NCBI GenBank assembly: GCA_963969495.1
Contig: OZ018338.1
Span: 45,453,206-45,517,205, forward strand
Source: Ceratothoa steindachneri
Taxonomy: Eukaryota; Arthropoda; Malacostraca; Isopoda; Cymothoidae
Reading direction: 5' to 3'
DNA: 64,000 nt
A program made the position numbers and the translations under genes. The notes beneath the pieces were generated by a model. That model did not search any database and was not told the origin of the DNA. It was given only the letters and a program-made list of their open reading frames with translations. Of this stretch, positions 34,100 to 44,520 are shown one piece after another (position 1 is the first letter of the stretch; every line of letters starts with the position of its first letter).

Positions 34100-36460
34100 A
34101 CATGGAAAACACGAACAATACATTAAGATTATTCACAGTTAACGTCAATGGATGGAAAGGGAAACACATTCCTTACGGAAACATATTTCGTAAAGTAGAT
34201 TTCGCCTTATCCTCATCACTGAACACGGCGTTAACACAAACACAAACAAGATAAAGATACCAAACTACACAGTAAAAAACAAAAACCACACACAGGTACA
34301 ATATGATGGCGCTGCCATCGCGATCCGAAACAAAATTACATACAGATCCTCCCAGATGAATCATTTGTGACTGTAGAAATACCTACCCTGGTTGGAAACC
34401 TGACAGTGGCGGCAGCCTATCAACCTCCATGACTTAAATCCGTAACTCTTACAACCTCTTTGGGCGCGGGGAAATTAGCACTGCTTGACGGTGATCTAAA
34501 TGCCAAATGCGTTGCATCAGGCTACGGAAGTACCGACGGAAGCGGAAGAAACCTGGCGCTGCTACTCGAAAGAGACAGACTCAAAAGGGTCGGGCCAGAT
34601 TTCCCGACCTTCTTAACACATCGTTCGGCAACCAAACGGGACATTGTGTTAACGAGCAAACACTTCCATTTCAACATCGTCAATGAGCCCGGACCAGCGG
34701 TACCGAGCGACCACGCCCCGATTCTCACCACGATCTTGCTTGTTCCATTCAACTTAGGAAAAGTTATGCTAAAGCTAACTGGGAGCTATATAGAGAGATA
34801 CACAGTACATACCACCCAACTGATCTGGGGGACGCTAATCTCGAAGAGATTGATGAGGAGATAAACCAGATCACCACCCTCCTCATACAAGCCGACGAGA
34901 GGTGCGTCCCTAGAATCTCCTATAAAATGCTCCCGCAACCTAGGTGGACAGACGAGTTGAGAGAAATCGCCCAGGAACATAGAGAAATCTATGAAGAGAT
35001 AGGCAAGTAAGGAACCAAAAGGAAAAGGTCAGCCAGAATGAGGCATCTAGGAGAGGAACTGAAAAACATAATAATTGAAAAACAAAGAACAAACTGGGAT
35101 GACATCATTGGGAGGCTGGACAGGGAGAACAATCCTGTAAAGTTTTGGAATAACATCCGAAGAATTAGGGAATTGCCTCCCAGACCCAGAACACAAATCA
35201 AAGAAAGAGACGACATCAATGAGGACCCAGAGTCTCTTGAAAGAAAATTCAGAGCTCACTGGCAATAGATTTTCGCTATATCTCCTGAGGAGGACGACGA
35301 CTTCGACCAGGACTTCGAAGACTAATTATTCGATGACCTCGGCACAGTGATACATTGAACCAACCCACACCCATAAGTAACTCAGGAAAGTGTGATGGTA
35401 AATTACGGATGCCCAATAACTGTCGAAGAGACCTTGAACACCATAAGGTCCTACAAGCAGAGGGCTCCAGGGTGGTCTGAGATTACGAAGAATAAACTCG
35501 TAAATGCCCAATGGCAAATTATTCAAGATTTGGCAAACACAATGAACGCTGCTCTGAATACAGGCTACTTCCCTGACGGGTACAAGATGGCCCAAACGAT
35601 CTTAATCCCGAAAGGAAACAAGCCCCCAGACCAGGTGGCTAACTATCGACCGATCTCTCTTGTTGAGATACAGGGAAAAATCATCGAGAAGATTTTAGCA
35701 GATAGGCTACAAGCTCAACTGAGCGAATTATGAGCGCATAACCCCCAACAGCATGAGTTCCGCAGAAAAGGGGGCACAGATACCGCCCTAACGCTCCTTA
35801 CAGAGAAAGTAGCATACACCCAAGCAAACAGGTTCTATTTAGACATTGTGTTGAGGGACGTGCAAAAGGCCTTCCGATAAAGTCTGGCTGGAAGGAACTC
35901 AATACAAGATCATGAACCTCCAGCTAGACCCAATCCTGGAAAGGATCCTCTGTGACTTTTTGATGGGCAGAAGAGCCTGTCTCATGATAGAAGGGTACAG
36001 AGGTCCTGAATTCGAACTATACGCGGGCGTTCTTCAAAAAAGCTGCCTGAGTCCTCTGCTTCACTTGGTCTTCACGATCCACCTCCTAACTCCGGGGCAC
36101 AGAGACACGATGTATCTGCAATTCACAGATTACATCACTCAAATTGCTCCATGCCCGGAGAGGAAAGCAAGGGCGCAGGCGGTTCGTACTATAGCGTAAA
36201 TCAACAAAATCAGCCGTTACGAGAGACAATGGAGGATTAGAACCAACAGGGACAAATTCAAATCGTCCCTCTGAGCCGCAAGTTGACATGGCCCATCATC
36301 ATAGATGGTCGTAGATACGGCTACTCCGCCGAAGACACCGTTCTGGGCCTTAAAATCATCGACAATGGATACTCGAGACAACACACGGAGAGGCGGAACC
36401 TAGCAAAAGAGAAATCTCCAAGCTATACAAGTTTAGAGATCTTTGTCGTGGGTTAGCTGG

Positions 36461-36462
<2 letters not shown>
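34100..36462 (+). pseudogene. LINE ORF2 (main family, copy 5), RT active site mutated
   Basis: The endonuclease starts near 34130 with T-V-N-V-N-G-W-K-G-K, then I-T-E-H-G-V-N and, in the frame at 34460-34864, D-G-D-L-N-A-K and P-S-D-H-A-P-I-L (late catalytic His). RT follows at 35392-36199: Y-K-Q-R-A-P-G-W-S-E, M-N-A-A-L-N-T-G-Y-F-P-D-G, L-I-P-K-G-N-K, Y-R-P-I-S-L-V-E and S-C-L-S-P-L-L-H. The catalytic box reads Q-F-T-D-Y-I-T-Q (36118-36141) in place of Q-F/Y-A-D-D-I-T/S-Q, so both the Ala and the second Asp are changed. The last codons (S-K-L-Y-K-F-R-D-L) run into the (AT)n tract at 36463. Confidence 0.85.

Positions 36463-36538
<76 letters not shown>
36463..36538. repeat. (AT)n microsatellite at a LINE/LTR junction
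   Basis: A pure AT run of about 76 bp. It lies exactly between LINE copy 5 and the inverted LTR copy. Confidence 0.98.
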
Positions 36539-36540
<2 letters not shown>

Positions 36541-36542
<2 letters not shown>

Positions 36543-37793
36543 TTGTTTTATTATGGTTAATATACCAAATTAAATTTGACTTAAGGCGTAGGTTCGTGCC
36601 TCGGTGATCGTTCGTGGATCCTTCTCTAAGAGTGCTAAACTTTCCTTTTTCTAGGGAATGAATAAAAGGTGTTTCCTTCTTGCCACTTCAACTCGTTCGA
36701 GGATAATTAAAACAGCTTTTACTGAAAAAATAGACTTTAAAGAACATAAACCCTCTCACTAAATAACATTAAAACATACTGATCTAATACACGTATAAAA
36801 AGAAAATGGGATTACTTCCTGAGCTCTCAATAGAAATTTACGGGCGAACAATTTAAAGTTAATATCTTTGTCATTAGCCAGACATCCAATAAACTAATTT
36901 TAATGAACAGGGACATAAACAACATGATTATTCTTTACTTACATAAGGTAATGTATATTAATACCGGATTCCAGTTAGAATATCTTCGTGGATTTTGTCC
37001 CTGAGATGAGTAACTCGAGTAGTTTGTTGGTTGCTCACAAGATGGCGTTACTCCGACATAAAGGTGGGCGAGTGACGTCACGCGGAAATTTGAATGAGTA
37101 AATCAAGATCAAAAACAAAACGGATGATTCTTCTGGTTTCAGCGGTCGTGGTGACCTTGGCCCGATTTTCTTTCGGACGAGATTAAGAAGTTGACTTCTT
37201 TTTTTTTCATCTAGTTGGGTTTTGTCCAACTCAGATAGAGTAAGATCTGGAGTCGTCAAGCTGTTTAGATTGATATTTAATAATCTTGGGGCTCGAACTA
37301 CGCCGAGCTTTCTTGGCACAATCTGTTTTTGTCCAAGGACTGCCAGTTCTCCTTAACTTGCAAAAAAACTTTTTCCCGGTGAATTTTCTGTTTTCTTCTT
37401 GAACTAGAAAAATATGCTCTCCAGGTGACTTTCTTTTCTCTTCTGTTGGAACGAACAAAATGCCTCGTTTTCTCCTGTCAACTTGTTCTATACCTCAATT
37501 AACCTCACGGGGTAAATGGAGGTGTGGGGGACTCACAGATGTGACGTATTTGGAGTTTCCCTTTTTGTGTCGGTTGCTTGTCTACTCGGCATTTTGAACT
37601 TTGGGGAGCACGTAATACGATGTCGACAGTTTGCACTTTAGACTTTCGTATTTATAAATTTTGTCCGTTCTCCTATGTTACCGGAGAACATCGGAGGGGC
37701 AAAACTAAACCCAGACGTCTTTTTTATTATTACATTACTTCTCCTCACCAAGAGGGAGGCCTTGATACATATATACACTCGCTAGTTCACAAC
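36541..37793 (-). repeat. LTR-A family, inverted copy 1 (probable solo LTR)
   Basis: The reverse complement matches the repeats at 40.05-41.37 and 44.52-45.77 kb through their whole length. Shared parts include gacgtctgggtttag and ccgatgttctccggtaacat at the 5' side, an internal basic coding segment at 37470-37035 (minus), and gcgatcaccgaggcac...aataaa near the 3' side. On the minus strand it opens tgttgtgaactagc at 37793, giving a TG start that the other two copies lack. No internal retrotransposon sequence is attached. It is more diverged from the other two than they are from each other. Confidence 0.75.
37035..37470 (-). pseudogene. LTR-A internal basic protein, copy 1 (frameshifted)
   Basis: Minus-strand frames give K-R-G-I-L-F-V-P-T-E-E-K and, after a shift, P-R-K-L-G-V-V-R-A-P and L-T-L-S-E-L-D-K-T-Q-L-D followed by L-V-R-K-K. 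These match the open frame at 44853-45200 with mostly conservative changes (K/R, E/D, I/L, V/A). Function is unknown. I see no knuckle, protease or membrane motif. Confidence 0.5.
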
Positions 37794-38310
37794 AGTTTTT
37801 GTTAAGCTCTTATACCTCTAAAATCTTAGCTCGGCAAACATCAGGAAAATATAACTGATGTATGTCCGGGCTAGGCTCATTTAACCCGCAGTGGTTTCTC
37901 AAGCGGCCAGTAAAACCTCGATGAAAAGGCTACAACGTGTCCAGAACACTGCTTGTTTGCTCATCAACAAGGTCAGAAGGCGTTATCAACTTAGGCAGAG
38001 AGATCTACACAGGAGGAAACGTTTGGAGCCTATCGAAATCGTCACCTCAAAACTTGGAAAAAAGGTTTGGTCCACTCTAATGAATGGTGTCATTCCTGAA
38101 TTACAGGGAACAAGAGGCAGGCTTAATATACCTGCAAGGCTACAGGAGAAAGTCCCAGGCCAACGTCGGTTCCCAAGCACAAAATTATGCACCAATTTAT
38201 ACATAGAAAAAAGACAATACAGTATAGAAGAACATTGTTTCAATACGTACATAAATGAAAACAGCGAAAAATACAATTACTACAACACAAGAAACACGAG
38301 ATAAATTGTC
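37794..38310 (+). pseudogene. LINE ORF2 C-terminal fragment (main family, copy 6)
   Basis: After a few broken codons (V-K-L-L-Y-L, then Y-V-R-A-R-L-I) comes an open frame from 37891: M-K-R-L-Q-R-V-Q-N-T-A, L-R-Q-R-D-L-H-R-R-K-R-L-E-P-I. It matches the ORF2 tail of copy 4 (M-Q-R-V-Q-N-K-A, L-I-L-H-Q-R-I-R-L-K-P-I). It lies across the inverted LTR from copy 5. About ten codons (K-L-Y-K-F-R-D-L versus K-L-L-Y-L-x-N-L) are present on both sides, so the two are not simply one copy split by the LTR. Confidence 0.72.
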
Positions 38311-39149
38311 GACAACTAGAGCTAACAAAGGTTTGAAAGCTGAAGGTTTGCAACAAGAATAAGTACAACTAATCACTAGAGAACAAACAATAAGTAGAAC
38401 ATTAAAGCTCATGAAATTACACAAACATAGGTGAAAAAAGATCTTACAAACAACACAACCAAATGTAAAAATAAAAAAAAAACATAGCGATGCCCTGCGT
38501 ACTAGGGCAAAATACCACCCCCCCTCCATCCTTTAATTTTTACCTACTATACTCGTATCTTCCACTATCCCAACTTCTACTAAAAACTGAGTATATTTTC
38601 AAATAATTCCATGACTGCTGTGGTTGCCATAGCTCGTTTGATTCTCTATACTTTTGTGAAGAATATACTACTGCCTAACTTTATCTTGCATCGAGGTTTG
38701 TACGTTGTACCGCGCGTTTGGTAAAACCTCATGGACAAGTTTTAGCAGTGATACCGAGTCATTTTTCATTACGATTTTTTGGGAATTAAAAACTGTACAA
38801 ATTTTCACTCGCTTTCGTGCGCACGTGGTGAGGAGTGAACTTACTGCCCCCCTTCTCTTCTCAACTATTCATCGAGTCTCCTTGGTTGAAAAACAACATG
38901 CAGGCATTGGAAAAGCGGCCTACACGGAAGATCAAGTGTCATTTGTAGATTATATATTTTGGACTGCGACACCTTTCCTCAAACTCTCTTTGTTTCTTAC
39001 TTAAAAAGTGGTGATAAAAGTCTCTCTTTGAAAAACTACACACACGCACACATCCAAACACTCACACTCACTCCGCGGGCTATTTTCTTCTTCTGTTTAA
39101 GTTTATTCTTCCAATCCTTGCACATGAGGATATGGAAAAATAAATAAGG
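38311..39149. other. LINE 3' tail and spacer, no gene seen
   Basis: A-rich sequence to about 38480 is probably the untranslated tail of the fragment above. The rest shows no motif. Plus frames at 38705-39004 and 38959-39147 have ordinary composition but nothing recognisable. Confidence 0.4.
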
Positions 39150-40043
39150 GAGACCCGGCGGATACCGCTGAAGACTCTCTCCGTTGGCCCCAAGCCTGAT
39201 CGGGGGAGGGTCTTCTCTAAAATTTACGGGGATCTAGGGATTGCCCTAGTAACGCAAATTGACACACGCCTGGATATTCGGCTATTTGATCAAAGGAGAG
39301 TGACTGCGAAGTACTCAACTCTCCCAAAGCCTCAGAATGCCTAAAAATGCTCAACGTCAAGCCACACACTCCACCTCAAATAAAGACATACCGTAGTCTT
39401 ACTCTTCGCCGCCTCGATCCTGGGGTTAAGGTCACAGCATTGAAGAAATTCATGCTGAAGTGTAAAAAAACACACCTGGGCGAAGGTACCTGAAATTATT
39501 AAGTTCAATGAATACACACACGTATTCAAAATCGTCTTTTGTGATACGGCAATGGCGGTTAGGGCTACGGAGAAAGGTATGCTCCTCTTTAACGTCCGTG
39601 TCTGCCCTGAGCAGATCGAACGTGAGGTGTTTATCGACCTCCAGATGTGCTTCAAATGCTACAAGTATGAGGAGCACACCACGGCCACCTTCCCTAGGGG
39701 AAACGTTATTCTGTGCTCTATCTGCACGTCGGATACACATTCTTGGATGAGCCGTAAGAGCATCTCGATGAAGTGCCTGAATTGTGCTGGAGAACATAAG
39801 ACGCGATCCATGGCTTGCCCGGTCAAAAAAGAACTTTTGAAGAAAAAGGGAAATCAAAAAAGACAAGACAAAGAAAATAAAGTGAATAGCACCTACGCCA
39901 AAGTTGCTAAAGGTGCTGTTACGGAGTCTATGGAAAATCCTACATATCTCCACGTCGAGAACCAGAACTCGACCAAAATGTTGCATCTATTATGCTCACA
40001 TTACAAATCTCTCCTCTCCGGGGTGCTTTGCAGATGAACTTAA
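39150..40043 (+). pseudogene. LINE ORF1, 5' two-thirds (main family, copy 7)
   Basis: Landmarks in order: L-R-R-L-D-P-G-V near 39405, L-L-F-N-V-R-V-C-P-E-Q-I near 39583, then knuckles C-F-K-C-Y-K-Y-E-E-H (last Cys lost), C-S-I-C-T-S-D-T-H-S-W and C-L-N-C-A-G-E-H-K-T-R-S-M-A-C. Next come S-T-Y-A-K-V-A-K-G-A and, after a shift, C-F-A-D-E-L-N at 40025-40043, where the sequence switches abruptly to the LTR-A repeat. The 161-codon frame at 39552-40037 is one of the better-kept ORF1 pieces. Confidence 0.82.
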
Positions 40044-40044
40044 T

Positions 40045-41281
40045 AGAGGCCAAGGAAATAGTAACAAAAGACATCTGGGTTTAGCTTTGCCGCTCCGAGG
40101 TTCTCTGGTAACATAAGAGAACAGGCAAACAGGCAAATGTTACAAGACAGATTCCTGACCTCAGCTCAAAAGGCAGGCCTTTCGAAGGTGTACTTATAAA
40201 CAAGCCATTCAAAAGTGCAAACTGCCGATCTCGTATTACCCTCTCTCGGAGCTACGAGACGCCAAGCGCGTTAGACCAACCTGAGGTCTCTCCTTGCGAG
40301 TCCTCCCTTCACCTCCGGATTACCCTGCGAGAGTAATTTGTGTATATAACAGGTTGACCCGAAGAAAAGGTGGCTTTTTGTTCGTTCTAACGGAAGAGAC
40401 CATTAAGTCACTGGTTGAGATATTTTCGAGATCGAGAAAGAAACATAACAATGACCAGTAGAAAGTTTTCTGCAAGTTAAGGAGAACTTGCAGTCCTTGT
40501 ACAAAACCATATTGTACCAAGAAAGCTCGGCGCCCTTTAAGCCCCCAAGATATTGAGTATCAAACTAGCCAGTTTGAGGACTCCAAATCTTACTCTATCT
40601 GAGTTGGACAGACCCCAACTACATAGTAAAAACAAAAAAAGGAAACGATTTTATCTCGTCCGGAAGAAAAATAGAAAGACCAAGCTTTCGCTTGAGCATC
40701 CATCCAACCCAGATCCCACGTGATGTCCCCCGACAACTCGACAGGCAAGTCGACGAACGCCATCTATTGAACAAACAACCAACTCCAATCAAATCTCCAA
40801 GGATAGTCTAACTAGTCGCGAGAATTTAACTCTATTACCTTATGTGAGTAAAGAACAATCCCTCTGTTTATGTCCCCGTGCATAATAATTAATTTATTAG
40901 ATGTCTGGCCAAGGACAAAGATATAACTTAAAATTGTTTCCCCCGTAAAATTCTATCTTCCATCGAGCTTCGAGAGCTCGCCCATCAATCCCATTTTCTT
41001 TTTTTTAAGTGTATTAGATCTGGATTTTTATATGTTATTTAGTGAGAGGGTTTATTTTCCTTAAAGACTATTTCTCTAGTAAAAGCACGGTTTTAATTAT
41101 CCTCGAACGAGTTAAAGTGGCAATAATTGATAAAGTCAAGAAAGAAACTCCTTTTATTCATTTCTAGAATAAAAATAAAGATTAGCACTCTTAGAGGACG
41201 ATCCTCAAGCGATCACCGAGGCACGACAACGCCTCAAGCTAAAGTTTATTTGGTTTATTAAAAATTAATAAAACAAATATA

Positions 41282-41371
<90 letters not shown>

Positions 41372-41375
41372 CTCG
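40045..41375 (+). repeat. LTR-A family, copy 2 (5' side of Gypsy-type element)
   Basis: By eye it matches 44520-45775 at more than nine positions in ten, in the same orientation. Landmarks: a TATA-like gtgtatataacagg near 40338, the basic coding segment (broken here by a TAA near 40540), aataaa near 41170, and the end aataaaacaaat followed by an (AT)n tract of about 90 bp and ataatctcg. It starts inside LINE ORF1 copy 7. The TG start seen in copy 1 is missing, so its 5' end looks truncated or rearranged. Confidence 0.75.
41277..41369. repeat. (AT)n microsatellite at the end of LTR-A copy 2
   Basis: An AT run of about 93 bp with one G interruption. The sister copy has only about 14 bp of AT at the same place (45760-45774), so this array has expanded or contracted since the copies were made. 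Confidence 0.97.
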
Positions 41376-41729
41376 GGTCAGGTTATTGCGGTTAAGTCAG
41401 AAGAACCCAAATTTAAGATTAGAGTAAAAAGCCCTCACTCATAACAAATATTTGCCAACTCGTTCGAGAAAAATTTAAATAAGGCGACTTCAAACAAGTC
41501 TTAAAGATTCAGTGAAGTGTAGTAACGAAGGTAGGAATTATAACTTAACGAAGAGGATTGCGTAGTGTGCTGATGTGTTGTTAGATAGGAATAATCCAAT
41601 CAAGAGGTTTAGAAAAAGGTAAGGTTACAGGTAGGAAAGGCTAAGAGACTCCAAGTTGCATACATAACGTTCGTTACAGCAGTGAGGTTTCGACGATCAT
41701 AGCCAATATGTCTTCGTTTGAATTATTTT
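41376..41729 (+). other. Leader of the Gypsy-type element
   Basis: Non-coding stretch between the LTR and the Gag start; it includes cgttcgttacagcagtgagg near 41668. I could not identify a primer-binding site just after the LTR. Confidence 0.45.
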
Positions 41730-42700
41730 TTAACAAGATCAAACCATGGGACTAAAGAACAAAGAACTCCGTGCATACATCCAAGATAAAGAAAGGATGG
41801 AAGGGGAAATAAGGAGAGAAGAAGCTCAGAGGCAGGCAGAAGAGAGAAAGATACAGATGGAGGTAGAAGAGAGAAAGATAAGATGAGAGCAGAACAGAGG
41901 GAAAAGATAAGAGAACACGAGAGGGCATTGAGCAAGGACCAAGTAGAAGTGCAGTTCGTGGGGCCTAGGACTGGGACATCTCAGGCCCCAACTATGAAGC
42001 TACCAGCGTACAAGGACGAAGACGACCTATACGCGTACCTCTCGCACTTCGAAGATTTTTTTTGAAGTGAATCACATGGGATATCGAAACAGATGGTATC
42101 GACAGACTACTCCCTCTACTCAGTACTCGAGCAAGAGAAATATTCGTGTCTCTACCGTCTAATGCGACGATAGACTATTCTACCCTAAAAGCAGAACTAC
42201 TGGGAGCCTTCAAACTAAGTCCTGAATACTATAGGATAAAATTTAGGCAGGCTAAGATTCAGCCCGGACAAACCTACCAACAATTTGGTTATATTATCAG
42301 GAGACACCTCAAATTTTGGTTAGAGTCAGCCCGAGTGAGAAATGATTTTGACTCACTCATCGAATTCATACTGAAGGACCAGCTATTATGCACGCTGCCT
42401 CCAGAATTAAAGGCCTTTTTCAAGGACAGGAGAGTAGAGTTCTCTGATGAGTGTGTGTCAGAAGCCGACATGCATTTGTCAAACCATAGGTTATATCCTA
42501 GAGAGTGTAATAAAAATAAGCCCTCGTCCCCCAAGAGAGGTGGGTATCATCAGAAACCCTTTTCGCCAAAGGAAGGGGATTATCCCCAGAAACCCCGCCA
42601 TAACCTGCTTTAGTTGTGGCACAGAAGGCCACCTTAGCTATAATTGCCCCAAAATTCGAGGCTTAAGTTGCCCTCGAACCATCAGGTACATAACCTGACG
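41730..42700 (+). pseudogene. Gypsy-type Gag
   Basis: 41730-42060 has a charged coiled region (E-R-E-K-I-R-E-H-E-R) and then M-K-L-P-A-Y-K-D-E-D-D-L-Y-A-Y-L-S-H-F-E. A run of eight T near 42055 marks a frameshift. The frame continues W-D-I-E-T-D-G-I-D-R-L-L-P-L-L-S and, at 42146-42613, S-L-P-S-N-A-T-I-D-Y-S-T-L-K, L-S-P-E-Y-Y-R-I-K-F-R-Q-A and T-L-P-P-E-L-K-A-F-F. This is the SCAN-like Gag fold seen in many animal Gypsy elements. After another shift a zinc knuckle appears at 42612-42653: C-F-S-C-G-T-E-G-H-L-S-Y-N-C. Gag builds the particle; here it is broken in at least two places. Confidence 0.85.
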
Positions 42701-43267
42701 GCAACATTGGAATCAGAACAACCTTCGAATCTCTCACCCCCTTTGAACACATCGAATTTTCCTGAACAGCAGATGAATTTGGTATACAGCAAAAATTCTC
42801 CCGAAGGATTAAAATTCGAGACTGGGGCCGTAAATCGTCGCCGAGTCTCGACCGTGTTCCGCGATACGGGGCTTACCTGTAACGTTGTATCAAACAAATT
42901 GCTTCCCCCTATCAGCCCCCAGCACCAGAAGTTCGTGGTCGTCCAGGATTTCCTGGGTAGACCAACCAAGTTCCCTGTCGTCCGATGCCACATACAGTGG
43001 AAGTATTTTTCTGGCTGGACAGATGTAGTAGCAGCGCCTATTAGATTCTGCTCTGTATTAATAGGCCAGAGCACGCAGCTCTTCCCAAATCTGATAGCTC
43101 AACTAGTAGTCACCCGGATGCCCGTGAATGAGAGACACACGGTCTCGACCCATTTAGTTTCGTCCGAAAAACATGTGAACGAAGGGATATGTTCCCGAGT
43201 CGGCAATACGGCGACGGATGCGGTGCCGACCCTCCCACCCCCGGAGGGGAAGGTAGCTAAGCAGTAG
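42701..43267 (+). pseudogene. Gypsy-type aspartic protease region
   Basis: The open frame 42644-43267 contains F-R-D-T-G-L-T-C-N-V-V-S near 42860, the D-T-G active site of retropepsins, in the place expected after the Gag knuckle. Downstream it has G-W-T-D-V-V-A-A-P-I and V-L-I-G-Q, the second conserved protease strand. It ends in a stop, and no N-terminal RT follows. Confidence 0.75.
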
Positions 43268-44110
43268 AATGAAGAAGAAGAAAGAAGAATAAATATAAGA
43301 AGAGTAACATACGCCTAATAAGCAAGCTGTAACCCAGCAGGTTTCTCCCGATCAAAGTGAAATCAAAGAAACTTTTCAAGAAAAAGTTCGGCCTGAAAAA
43401 TCTTCACAAGATAAAAATAAAAGTGCAGAATCGCTGCCTGATCAAAACCCTGAGGAAGATAATTCTCAGAAGACAAAGATGGTGACCGAAAACTCAAGGT
43501 CAAATGCATTGATTGAAACGTGAGTTCCAAGCTACTTTCAAGAAAATGACGGTTCTAAAGAGAATTTAATGAAAGAAAAAATGAACGGAGAATTTCGGGA
43601 AGATCATTCTCCTCTCCCTGATGAAGGTTAAACCTATTCCAGAGAAGAAAACTCAATGGTAAATAGTCAAATAAAGATCAAAAGAGAAGAAGAAGCGAAA
43701 AGATGTGTAGGTGGTTGGAAGGAGGCATCCTTCTATCCTGACCACGTGTACGTGACTACCCCTACACGGGAAAGACACTTACATGCCCTTAGCGCCATCC
43801 CAAATCGACACCGCGAACGCGTCCTCACTGTGGGAACTTCTAAATACTACTTTGCTGAGGATGTCATATCTGAGCTAGGAGTCAAAATTGGGAAAAAAGG
43901 TCTATCCACACAACAGAATAGGGTAGACGCCATAATATATATGACGCTAACCCGAACCAAAAAACAAGGACGTTCGTTCGTAGAGACCGCCTCATGCTAC
44001 CAAAAATTCATTCCATATAGCTTATGCCAGTCTAAAACTCACGATGTGAGAAACAGCGTATGCAACTTGAGTACTGAAAGTATTAGCCATAATGTAATAC
44101 CAGGTTAATA
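43268..44110 (+). pseudogene. Gypsy-type Pol remnant: linker and RT C-terminal edge
   Basis: 43268-43650 is Glu/Lys/Ser-rich and broken. In the frame 43656-44108 the sequence Y-P-D-H-V-Y-V-T-T-P-T-R-E-R-H-L-H-A-L corresponds to the RT active-site box and following helix (Y-x-D-D-x-x-x-x-S-x-T-x-E-E-H-L), with the catalytic DD changed to D-H. Then F-A-E-D-V-I-S-E-L-G and F-V-E-T-A-S-C-Y-Q-K-F-I-P match the Gypsy connection (V-x-F-L-G and F-L-G-L-x-x-Y-Y-R-x-F-I). Most of RT, RNase H and integrase are absent, so the element is internally deleted. Confidence 0.72.
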
Positions 44111-44424
44111 TAGGTTACATACGGTAATTTTTTGGGGTGTGTAGATAGAAATTTTCTTTTTAGTTTATTTTGTACGTATAAGTGTATCTCTACTGTTGTA
44201 GTTTTTTGTGTATTTCGTAGAATCTGTAACGATAAGTGTTAATAAGGCGCACAGTGGACATAATTCAATTAATAAGAGTGATGTGAGAGGAGCGTTCCCA
44301 CTATCGGTCGAGTAGCTTTGGTAAAGATAGTTTATTAGGGCTCTTTGCGTACAGCACAGGCGATTACCCCCTCTCCCAGGATCATCTTAAGGGTGAAGGA
44401 ATATAGAGGTATAATAAGAGTTTA

Positions 44425-44425
<1 letters not shown>
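44111..44425. other. Element 3' untranslated part, no gene
   Basis: T-rich then mixed sequence up to the (AT)n tract. A purine-rich stretch aagggtgaaggaatatagagg at about 44390-44410 could be the polypurine tract before the 3' LTR. Confidence 0.4.
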
Positions 44426-44516
<91 letters not shown>

Positions 44517-44520
44517 GTAT
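44426..44520. repeat. (AT)n microsatellite at the start of LTR-A copy 3
   Basis: An AT run of about 95 bp with two GT interruptions near its end. In LTR-A copy 1 the corresponding place reads gtgtatatatgtatc, so the tract probably grew from that short AT-rich LTR start. Confidence 0.97.

Noticed and set aside
36400..38310. LINE copies 5 and 6 as a single LINE cleanly split by the inverted LTR
   Set aside because: About ten codons of ORF2 occur on both sides with different sequence, far more than a target-site duplication, so at least one rearrangement or two separate copies are needed.
39450..39986. 178-codon minus-strand frame
   Set aside because: It lies opposite LINE ORF1 copy 7 and shows no motif; the plus strand has the zinc knuckles.
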